This document shows, one piece after another, positions 7,357-12,743 of a stretch of 13,247 nt of DNA. Every line of letters starts with the position of its first letter. Position 1 is the stretch's first letter. The notes beneath the pieces were generated by a model. That model was not told the origin of the DNA, did not search any database, and saw only the letters and a program-made list of their open reading frames with translations. Position numbers and translations under genes: made by a program. This DNA comes from JAIVJM01 sp035761505 (GTDB lineage: Bacteria > Acidobacteriota > Blastocatellia > Pyrinomonadales > Pyrinomonadaceae), in NCBI GenBank assembly GCA_035761505.1, contig DASTQX010000501.1, positions 1-13,247 of the forward strand. Reading direction: 5' to 3'.

Positions 7357-7422
7357 GGAACGCTGAACGCCGAACTGAAAAACAAACTGCCTGCCGTCTT
7401 TCAGTTCGGCGTTCAGCGTTCC
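7357..7422. repeat. Intergenic inverted repeat IR6, perfect 24-bp stem
   Basis: Positions 7357-7380 and 7399-7422 are perfect reverse complements over 24 nt, separated by an 18-nt loop. The right arm continues as 7-nt words CAGTTCG, GCGTTCA, GCGTTCC, GACTTCC. It fills the 101-bp gap between rsbT and the phosphatase fusion. As RNA it would be a very stable hairpin within the presumed stressosome transcript. A four-base run of U is not present directly after the stem, so termination is not assured. Confidence 0.93.
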
Positions 7423-7438
7423 GACTTCCGCGTCAAGC

Positions 7439-7837
7439 TTAGAGCCAGCGCACGACCGTCACGCGCGTCCCGCGCCCGACGCCGGATTCGATCTTGAACT
7501 CGTCCACGAGCCGCTTCGAGCCGGGGAGCCCTTTGCCCAAGCCGCGCCCCGTCGAGAAGCCGTCGCGCATCGCGGCGTCAATGTCGGCGATGCCGGGGCC
7601 GTTGTCCTCGAAGATGAGGCGGAGGCCGCCGCGCCCGTAAGGGCTCTCGGTCGGCTGCGCGATCATGCGCCCGCGTTTGGCGTACTTGATGACGTTGCGC
7701 GCCAGTTCCGAGGCGACCGTCGCGAGCCGCGTCTGGTCAATCAGCCGGAAGCCGATGGAAGCGGCCATGTCGCGCACCTGCCCGCGCGCGACGGCAATAT
7801 CGTGCTCGCTCTCAAGGGCGATTGATCTGCTCGGCAA
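7439..7837 (-). CDS. rsbT: Stressosome switch kinase RsbT
   Basis: A 132-residue GHKL-type serine kinase. RsbT phosphorylates RsbS and RsbR and on release activates a downstream partner. The match to Bacillus RsbT is clear end to end: HDIAVARGQVRDMAASIGF, TVASELARNVIKYAKRG (N-box E/N), FEDNGPGIADIDAAMRDGFS, GRGLGKGLPGSKRLVDEF, and the terminal RVTVVRWL. The start is TTG at 7835-7837, preceded by GGGAG about 4-5 nt upstream; it overlaps the 3' end of rsbS by 26 bp, suggesting coupled translation, as is common for rsbS-rsbT pairs. It is the unfused member of three RsbT-type domains in this operon. Confidence 0.95.
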   Translation of the reverse strand: MPSRSIALESEHDIAVARGQVRDMAASIGFRLIDQTRLATVASELARNVIKYAKRGRMIAQPTESPYGRGGLRLIFEDNGPGIADIDAAMRDGFSTGRGLGKGLPGSKRLVDEFKIESGVGRGTRVTVVRWL

Positions 7838-8249
7838 AGGCTCCCAACTCCCCTCGCGTCATCCCATCCTCTTCCTCTTCGTCAATGCCGAACTCGCTGC
7901 GCAGGAGCTTGATGCCCTCGTCCACGTTCAGCACCGTGTCCACGCCGCGCAGCTCAAGGCCCAGCTCGACGAGCGTGATGGCGACCGCCGGTTGCATCCC
8001 GACGACGACCGTGCGCGCGTCCATGATGCGCGCCATCGCCGCGATGTCCGAGAGCACGCGACCGATGAAGGAGTCCACCATCTCCAGAAGTGAGATGTCT
8101 ATCAAGACCCCGCGCGAGCCCGTCCGTTCCAGTTCCGTGAGGATGCGCTCCTGAAGGTGCATCACGGTCTGGTCGTCCATGTCCACCTGAATCGGCACGA
8201 TCAGGACTCGTCCGACTTTGAGAATCGGGATGCGTTGCGATCCTTCCAT
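7812..8249 (-). CDS. rsbS: Stressosome scaffold/antagonist RsbS
   Basis: A 145-residue single STAS-domain protein. RsbS co-assembles with RsbR into the stressosome and holds RsbT until it is phosphorylated. It closely follows Bacillus RsbS: RIPILKVGRVLIVPIQVDMD (6-25), DDQTVMHLQERIL, VLIDISLLEMVDSFIGRVL (48-66) and VVGMQPAVAITLVELGLEL. The serine of the DSF motif (S60) corresponds to the known RsbT target. The C-terminal tail of about 25 residues is acidic (DEEEED) and longer than in Bacillus RsbS (about 121 residues). A GGAAGG sequence lies 8 nt before the ATG. It follows rsbR by 46 bp and overlaps rsbT. Confidence 0.95.
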   Translation of the reverse strand: MEGSQRIPILKVGRVLIVPIQVDMDDQTVMHLQERILTELERTGSRGVLIDISLLEMVDSFIGRVLSDIAAMARIMDARTVVVGMQPAVAITLVELGLELRGVDTVLNVDEGIKLLRSEFGIDEEEEDGMTRGELGAFAEQINRP

Positions 8250-8295
8250 GACTTTGCCTTCCGCCCTCCGTGAATCCGCCCGGCTTTCGCGCGCG

Positions 8296-9294
8296 CTATT
8301 TGCGGTTGGGCCGCGACCCGCCCTCGCGCTCGGTGTTGGTGTCGTTGATGTTCTTGGCCTGCTCGGCGAGTTGCGCGGCGGTCGAGGCCGCCTCCACCCC
8401 GTTCGACATCCGCGCGAGCGCCTTCGTCGAGACGACCGCGCGCCCGATCATTTCGAGCGCCAGTTTGATGCCGTCGGACATCTGCGCGCGGGTGGTAATC
8501 TGCGTGAGGTCAATGCCGAGTTGCACCATCGTCTGCGCGATGGCGGGCGAGACGCCCGTCAGGATGCAGCGCGCGCCCATGAGCCGCGCCGCCGTCACCG
8601 TCTTGATGAGGTGGTTGGCGACGAGAGTGTCCATCGTGCGGACGCCGGTGATGTCGAGGATGGCGATTGTGCTGCCGGTTTCGACGATTTTTTGGAGCAG
8701 CGCCTCCATCATCATCTGTGCGCGGCGCGAGTCGAGCGTGCCGATGATGGGGAGCGTGAGAATCTTGTCCCAGACCTTGATGACGGGCGTCGAGAGTTCG
8801 AGCATGTCGGCGCGCTGCTGGCGGATAATCTCCTCGCGCCAGCGAATGAAGTTCTCGACCATCACGAGGCTCATCTTGTCGAGGAGCGGCGTGAAGTAGT
8901 TCATCTCACGGATGAGCGCCTCGGCGTTCTCAAGCTCTTCGGCGAGGAGCGGGAGCACGACGTTACGCAGGGAGAGGATGTAGGTCGCGTTCTCGGTCGG
9001 CGTGTAGCCCTTGACGGCGCGCATGTGCGAAATCTCGTTGAGGTAGCCGCGCAACTCCTCGAAGGCCGGGTGCTCGAAGCCCGCGTCGCCGGAGGCCGCG
9101 ATGGCCTGCGCGAGCATCTCCAAGACCTGCCGCGACTGTTCGCGCAAGTCCTTCTTCGAGATTAGCTCGTCGCGGAACTCGTCCGCTTCGAGGCGGCCCT
9201 TGATCCAGAGGTTAAGAATCTCGTCGCGGCGCGTCGAAAGCAGGTTGACGATGGGCCGCTCGTCGGTCGTCGTGGAAGCGTTCTGATCCGCCAT
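8296..9294 (-). CDS. rsbR: Stressosome sensor/scaffold RsbR
   Basis: A 332-residue protein with a helical N-terminal sensory domain and a STAS domain. Residues about 15-155 (ILNLWIKGRLEADEF, SYLNEIS-like helix, ENATYILSLRNVVLPLL) resemble the RsbRD/globin-like N-terminus of RsbR paralogues, with no haem-binding pattern I can claim. The STAS domain spans about 160-285: LPIIGTLDSRRAQ (181-193), TIAILDITGVRTMDTLVANHLI (209-230), CILTGVSPAIAQTMVQLGIDL. T223 of the MDT motif matches the RsbT-phosphorylated threonine of Bacillus RsbR. A hydrophilic tail of about 45 residues follows the STAS domain, which is unusual. I chose the ATG at 9294 because GGGGA lies 6 nt upstream; an in-frame ATG at 9321 adds nine unlikely residues. 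First gene of the stressosome operon. Confidence 0.94.
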   Translation of the reverse strand: MADQNASTTTDERPIVNLLSTRRDEILNLWIKGRLEADEFRDELISKKDLREQSRQVLEMLAQAIAASGDAGFEHPAFEELRGYLNEISHMRAVKGYTPTENATYILSLRNVVLPLLAEELENAEALIREMNYFTPLLDKMSLVMVENFIRWREEIIRQQRADMLELSTPVIKVWDKILTLPIIGTLDSRRAQMMMEALLQKIVETGSTIAILDITGVRTMDTLVANHLIKTVTAARLMGARCILTGVSPAIAQTMVQLGIDLTQITTRAQMSDGIKLALEMIGRAVVSTKALARMSNGVEAASTAAQLAEQAKNINDTNTEREGGSRPNRK

Positions 9295-9641
9295 CTTCTG
9301 TCCCCTGTGCGGCGCGCGCAAAAGCCCCCGGCGGCGGCCTCACGCGTGTCGCTGTGCTCCCCGAAAGGGGTGGTCTCTAACTGCAACGAACTTACTGAAA
9401 GGGTTTTATTGAACGACGGGTTTATCTTAGCATCGCGGCGGGGAAAAGCAACCACGCCCGGCTGGCGGAGGGCTCCGAGGGGCGCGCGGCGCGGCGTGTG
9501 ACGGAAGGGGGCGGCGGGGCCGGAGGGCGAATACGGCCCCGCGCGCCGGGCGGGGGTTTTTCGGCGCGCGCGTCTCGCCGGAACTTGGGGGAAAGGGCCG
9601 GGGCGCGCGTCTCGCCGAAACGTGCGGGCAGACCCCCGCCG
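9295..9641. other. Intergenic region upstream of rsbR, no gene seen
   Basis: 347 bp without a supported gene. It has an AT-rich island at about 9386-9430, unlike the very GC-rich flanks, which probably carries the rsbR promoter. It also holds a small hairpin CCCCGAAAGGGG (about 9360-9371) that would be in the rsbR 5' leader, an 8-bp inverted repeat CGGGGCCG (9515-9522 with 9534-9541), and a 15-bp direct repeat GCGCGCGTCTCGCCG at 9566-9580 and 9603-9617. Confidence 0.6.
9424..9451 (-). promoter_or_regulatory. Candidate promoter for the stressosome operon
   Basis: On the minus strand a TAAGAT (-10-like, 9424-9429) lies 16 nt after TTGCTT (-35-like, 9446-9451), in the only AT-rich island of the rsbR upstream region. 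The match to the sigma-70 consensus is partial (4/6 and 3/6). It would give a 5' leader of about 120 nt. Weak by sequence alone. Confidence 0.3.
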
Positions 9642-10118
9642 CTACTTCTTCTGCATGGTGATGGTGACGAGCGGCGAGTCGCCCGCCGTGCGGCTGTAGG
9701 CGACCCAGAAGCCCGCCTTCGGGTAGTCCACGCGGCGGTGCATCGAGCCGTCGGGCTTGGCCTCCACGTCCGCGCCGATGACGGACTTCGCCGTGGGCAT
9801 GCTCGCGCCGCCCATGTAGATGATGGAGAGCGCGTGGACTTTCTTCTGCGCGTCGTAGAAGACCTGCACGGTTTCGTTCTCGCCGACGGCGTAAAAGTCC
9901 TGCGTGTCGCCCTTGTCGGTCGGGTCGCCGAGCTTCTTGCGCGCCTCGTCGGCGGTCATGCCGATGCGGACGCCCTTGTATTCGTGGAAGGGCGGCTCTT
10001 CCTTCTCCTGCGCCGCCGCGCCCGCGTTCTGGAAGGCGGCGGCGGGAAGCGCGAACGCGAAGGCGAGCAGGGCCGCGAGCAGTGAAGACTGGAAAACTCT
10101 TTTCGTCGTGTGCAGCAT
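9642..10118 (-). CDS. Secreted protein with BamE/SmpA-like segment
   Basis: A 158-residue exported protein. Residues 1-28 form a signal peptide with a long Ala/Leu core ending ALPAAAFQ; cleavage after AAA is likely and there is no lipobox cysteine. The mature part contains YKGVRIGMTADEARKKLGDPTD (47-68), which has the pattern of SmpA/OmlA (BamE-like) folds where a helix-strand unit carries GMT-x(3)-V/A-x(2)-LG-x-P. The following strands (DFYAVGENETVQVFYD and KVHALSIIYMGG) fit that beta-sheet. Real BamE is a lipoprotein of the outer-membrane assembly complex; lacking a lipobox, this one is probably a periplasmic relative of unknown role. A GGGGAG sequence lies 12 nt before the ATG. It is separated from rsbR by 347 bp, so it is probably its own transcription unit. 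Confidence 0.85.
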   Translation of the reverse strand: MLHTTKRVFQSSLLAALLAFAFALPAAAFQNAGAAAQEKEEPPFHEYKGVRIGMTADEARKKLGDPTDKGDTQDFYAVGENETVQVFYDAQKKVHALSIIYMGGASMPTAKSVIGADVEAKPDGSMHRRVDYPKAGFWVAYSRTAGDSPLVTITMQKK

Positions 10119-10268
10119 GATGGACGTTTCTCCCCTCGAAGAAATTCTGGTTCGGTCGGAGCTGAAACGGGAATGGACTCGAAGAGCGGGTCGGACGGGT
10201 CGAGAGGCGAGGGCCGCCTGCTATCGAACTGCACTACTGACCCGCCCCGGCTCTCTCGTTAGGGCGCG

Positions 10269-10298
10269 ACGATATGCCAACCCGCCCCGGCAAGTCAA
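10269..10298 (-). promoter_or_regulatory. Candidate promoter for the secreted protein gene
   Basis: On the minus strand TTGACT (10293-10298, 5/6 to the -35 consensus) is followed after 18 nt by TATCGT (10269-10274, 4/6 to the -10 consensus). It lies 151 bp upstream of the ATG at 10118 in an otherwise featureless gap (10119-10372). Confidence 0.35.
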
Positions 10299-10372
10299 TA
10301 CCATTTCGTGAACTTCCCGCCGCGCGCTCGGACGCGCGAGCACGGGGCGCGTGGCGCGACGGCGAGCCGCGC

Positions 10373-10747
10373 CTATCCTTGCGCCCGCGTGCTGGCTTTG
10401 GCGCGACGGCCCGAACGGAACTCGGAGGACTTCTTGAGCCCCAGCGCCTGTACCTCGTTCGAGTCCCGACCGAAGAGGGCGACGACCTGCGCCTTGACGC
10501 CGAGCATGGCGTTGTGGAACTCCCACTCCTTCGCCGCCGCCGTATCGCGCGCGGCTGCGGCGGCGGCTGCGGCCCGCGCCTCCGCCGCCCGCGCGGCTTC
10601 GAGCGCGTCGCGCAAGCCCCGGACGGCCTCGACCGAGAAGTTGGCGTTCGGCGGCTCGTAGCCGCTCATCACCTCCAAAGCGGCGAAGGCCCGCTTATCG
10701 GCCTGCACGACCAACGGCCTCACCCGTGCGCTTTCGTTTCTAGCCAT
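10373..10747 (-). CDS. Small Ala-rich helical protein of unknown function
   Basis: A 124-residue cytoplasmic protein without signal peptide or membrane segment. It begins with about 25 residues including AFAALEVMSGYEPPN, continues with a long Ala/Arg-rich helix (about 40-72, LRDALEAARAAEARAAAAA), and ends with KEWEFHNAMLGVKAQVVALF (73-92), RDSNEVQALGLKKSSE (94-109) and a basic tail. I recall similar unnamed proteins with this AMLGxKxQV and SNEVQALGLKKKSE ending in other bacteria, but know no function. The Ala-rich helix may form a coiled coil. The start is firm: AAGGAG lies 10 nt before the ATG at 10747, which excludes the in-frame ATG at 10807. The palindrome array lies directly upstream of this gene, so it is the nearest candidate for control by it. 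Confidence 0.8.
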   Translation of the reverse strand: MARNESARVRPLVVQADKRAFAALEVMSGYEPPNANFSVEAVRGLRDALEAARAAEARAAAAAAAARDTAAAKEWEFHNAMLGVKAQVVALFGRDSNEVQALGLKKSSEFRSGRRAKASTRAQG

Positions 10748-10805
10748 GACAGAGATTCTCCTTCGTGAGAGAGAGGAATTTTGAAGGATGCGAGGCGGCG
10801 CACGC

Positions 10806-10835
10806 ATCTTACACCCTCCGCCACCCCCGCGTCAG
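10806..10835 (-). promoter_or_regulatory. Candidate promoter for the Ala-rich protein gene
   Basis: On the minus strand CTGACG (10830-10835, 4/6 to the -35 consensus) and TAAGAT (10806-10811, 4/6 to the -10 consensus) are 18 nt apart. The predicted leader is about 50 nt and contains the AAGGAG ribosome binding site. The same TAAGAT hexamer occurs upstream of rsbR. The nearest unit of the palindrome array begins 37 bp further upstream. Confidence 0.3.
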
Positions 10836-10871
10836 CGATTTCCGCCCGCCGAAATGCCTCAACCGCCCGCC

Positions 10872-11241
10872 GTAATTGAATTACGTCGCGTTGTAATTGA
10901 ATTACGGCCACTGATAATCGAATTACATCGCACCATAATTCAATTACCGGGCAGCGTAATTGAATTACGACCTCCGGTAATTCAATTACAATCCGTCATA
11001 ATTCAATTACAACCCGTCATAATTCAATTACGAGACACGATAATTCAATTACGGCACGTCGTAATTCAATTACGATTCACGGTAATTCAATTACAGCTCA
11101 TGGTAATTCAATTACAGCACGACATAATTCAATTACGACACATCGTAATTGAATTACCGGGGGCGGTAATCGAATTTCCACGGGCGGGAATTGAATTTCG
11201 AGGGGCGGGAATCAAGTGCGCGGGGCGGGGAACTCAGTTCC
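10872..11241. repeat. 21-bp-period array of 18 palindromic units (GTAATTSAATTAC)
   Basis: Eighteen units follow one another at exactly 21-bp steps, starting at 10872, 10893, 10914 and so on to 11229. The first 14 share the 13-bp core RTAATTSAATTAC (one has C for T), a palindrome with G or C at its centre; the 8-bp spacers between cores differ. Units 15-17 decay towards GAATTT and AAGTG, while their spacers become alike (GGGGCGG-type). Unit 18 is GGAACTCAGTTCC, still a perfect palindrome. The base after the core is C in the first 16 units, while the base before it is G or A. A step of 21 bp is two helical turns, so all cores face the same side. The cores are AT-rich islands in a GC-rich region. 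It lies between the pentapeptide gene and the Ala-rich protein gene. Confidence 0.95.
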
Positions 11242-11275
11242 CGCGCGCGCGCATGGCGTCGCTTTCGCGTGGGAC

Positions 11276-11319
11276 TCAGATTTGGAAGCCGCATACTTTC
11301 TCGGTTTTCTTCGTCGGTG
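11276..11319 (-). pseudogene. Degenerate duplicate of the herA 3' end
   Basis: Read on the minus strand this stretch encodes PTKKTEKVCGFQI followed by TGA, nearly the same as the C-terminus PKKTEKVRGFQI of the herA product. At DNA level 29 of 32 bases agree between 11280-11311 and 12712-12743 at a fixed offset of 1432 bp. Two of the three differences are synonymous. No more of the herA reading frame is recognisable upstream of it, where the pentapeptide gene ends at 11349. It is a remnant, not a gene. Confidence 0.75.
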
Positions 11320-11348
11320 GCGCGGACGTGGGGAGCGGGCGTTTTCCT

Positions 11349-12698
11349 CTAGCGCATGAACTTGCGCCGGATGGCGAGGGCGAGGAGCGCGGCCTGCAAG
11401 GGGCCGAGGATGGTTTCGAGCAGGACGAGAGTGTGGGCGGCGGTCGTCGCCGGTCGCGGCTCAGGCTTTTGCAGCGTCATCACCCCGGCGCTGTAGGCCA
11501 ACGCCCGCGTCAATTCGAGGGGCCGCCCCGTCGCGTCGCGCCGCGCGCCTTGCGCCTCGGCCTCGCTCGTCAGCCGAGGCTCCCAGCGCGCGAAGCCGAC
11601 CTGCGTGTAGAGCAGCGCCGAGAGCAGCCACACGCCGAGCAGGACGAGGAACGCGCGCCCGGCCCTCTCGCCGTAGCCGCTCGCCAGCCAGTACCACCAA
11701 TTCAGCCTGAGCGGCGCGAAGCCCCGCCCACGCTCCCGCCGCCGCACGTTCATCGCCGCGTAGCGGAGCCTCGACGCCTCTTCGTAACGGTGATTCTCCT
11801 CGGCGTTGACCGCGAGGTTCCGGCACGCGATGGCGAACAGCCGGTGCCGTGAATTGACTTTGCGCGTCAGGCCCGCGATTTCCTCCGCAATGTCAATCTT
11901 GCCCCAATCCACGTTGATGAACTCGAACTTGCGCGCGTCCACGTTGATGAACCAGTCAGGGCGGAGCGTGAGTGTGTGGAAAGAGAAGCGTTCGGGCTTC
12001 TCGATTCTGGCGAACTGAAGACTCAGAGATGAGTTGAAGCCGAAGACCTTCGTCTCCGCGTCTCCGGCGAATCTGGCGTAATCCTTAAAAGTAGCTTCGT
12101 CGAAACCTACCGCCGTGAACTCAGTGCCGTCAAAGGACACCCCTGCGCCGAACACAGCAAAGTAGAACTGCGTCACGCCGCCGAACTTGACCCTGTCGAA
12201 GCTCGCCCGCGCGCCGAACTCGGCTCGGCTGAAGGAAGCAGGGGCGCGGAACTCGGCGGTCTCAAACGACGCCTGTGCGCCGAACTTGACGCCGTCGAAG
12301 CGCGCCTCGGCGTGAAACATGGCGTGGCCGAAGTACGTTTCCGCGTCGAACTTGGTGGAGAAGAAGGTCGTTATCGCGTCGAACTTGGCGGAGTAAAAGT
12401 TCGTCTGCGCCGTGAACGTGGCGAAGGAGAAGTCTGCGGGCTTGGTAAATGTAAACTCGATAAAATCTACTTCATCTGGGAACCAGACCCCGCGAAAGTC
12501 AAAGTCCCCGGCATCGAGCTTTCTCTTGAACGCCTTATTGAAGGCGACGCTTTTATCTTTGCCGGGATAATGAAGCACGCAATACCGCCGACCTTCATGC
12601 TCGTTAAAGACGGGCAGCCCCTTACAGGCCGAGCGGTGCTCCTTCTTACAGTCGCAGACGAAGGCGGCGGGGGCTTCGGTCGGGGGTGAGGACGGCAT
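11349..12698 (-). CDS. Pentapeptide-repeat membrane protein with Cys/His-rich N-terminus
   Basis: A 449-residue protein in three parts. Residues 13-45 hold a Cys/His cluster (C15, C17, H21, C25, H34, C40, H43) that could bind a metal, ending in YCVLHYPGKDK. Residues about 63-265 are pentapeptide repeats of the A-x-F-x-x-A-x-F kind (FSFATFTAQTNF, FETAEFRAPASF, FDRVKFGG), forming a right-handed quadrilateral beta-helix. After a basic helical segment with NHRYEEASRLRYAAM (302-316), two hydrophobic segments (about 349-365, FLVLLGVWLLSALLY, and about 421-443) are likely transmembrane helices. The ATG has AGGAGG 5 nt upstream; the TAG stop of herA lies inside it, so the two genes are probably translationally coupled. 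The region between the helices (LTRALAYSAGVMTLQK) is placed like a pore loop of two-helix channels, but no TVGYG-like filter is seen. Function unknown. Confidence 0.88.
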   Translation of the reverse strand: MPSSPPTEAPAAFVCDCKKEHRSACKGLPVFNEHEGRRYCVLHYPGKDKSVAFNKAFKRKLDAGDFDFRGVWFPDEVDFIEFTFTKPADFSFATFTAQTNFYSAKFDAITTFFSTKFDAETYFGHAMFHAEARFDGVKFGAQASFETAEFRAPASFSRAEFGARASFDRVKFGGVTQFYFAVFGAGVSFDGTEFTAVGFDEATFKDYARFAGDAETKVFGFNSSLSLQFARIEKPERFSFHTLTLRPDWFINVDARKFEFINVDWGKIDIAEEIAGLTRKVNSRHRLFAIACRNLAVNAEENHRYEEASRLRYAAMNVRRRERGRGFAPLRLNWWYWLASGYGERAGRAFLVLLGVWLLSALLYTQVGFARWEPRLTSEAEAQGARRDATGRPLELTRALAYSAGVMTLQKPEPRPATTAAHTLVLLETILGPLQAALLALAIRRKFMR

Positions 12699-12707
12699 GG
12701 ACGCCTC

Positions 12708-12743
12708 CTAAATCTGGAAGCCGCGTACTTTCTCGGTCTTCTT
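12708..12743. repeat. Direct repeat copy at the herA 3' end
   Basis: This is the intact copy of the direct repeat whose second copy is at 11276-11311. Together they bracket the pentapeptide-repeat gene exactly, one at its 5' side and one 37 bp past its stop codon. Confidence 0.75.

Noticed and set aside
7338..7385. Longer start for the phosphatase fusion (ATG 7385)
   Set aside because: The extra 16 residues are translated from one arm of the perfect inverted repeat and do not fit the RsbT-like N-terminus.
9515..9541. Intrinsic terminator after the secreted protein gene
   Set aside because: The 8-bp stem CGGGGCCG is clear, but on the minus strand it is followed by GC-rich sequence without a T run, so it does not meet the usual form. 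It is noted only as an inverted repeat.
10321..10338. Terminator hairpin after the Ala-rich protein gene
   Set aside because: The CGCGCG stem is 6 bp, self-complementary by low complexity, and lacks a T run.
10872..11241. CRISPR array
   Set aside because: The repeat core is only 13 bp and the spacers 8 bp, far too short, and there is no leader or cas gene. A repeat finder might flag it wrongly.
10788..11852. Plus-strand 354-codon open frame as a whole gene
   Set aside because: Its second half is antisense to the well supported pentapeptide gene and has no family resemblance; no ribosome binding site precedes it. Only the repeat part is kept, as an open question.
11276..12743. Insertion sequence carrying the pentapeptide gene
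   Set aside because: There is a direct repeat on both sides but no transposase, integrase or terminal inverted repeat, so a mobile element is not called.
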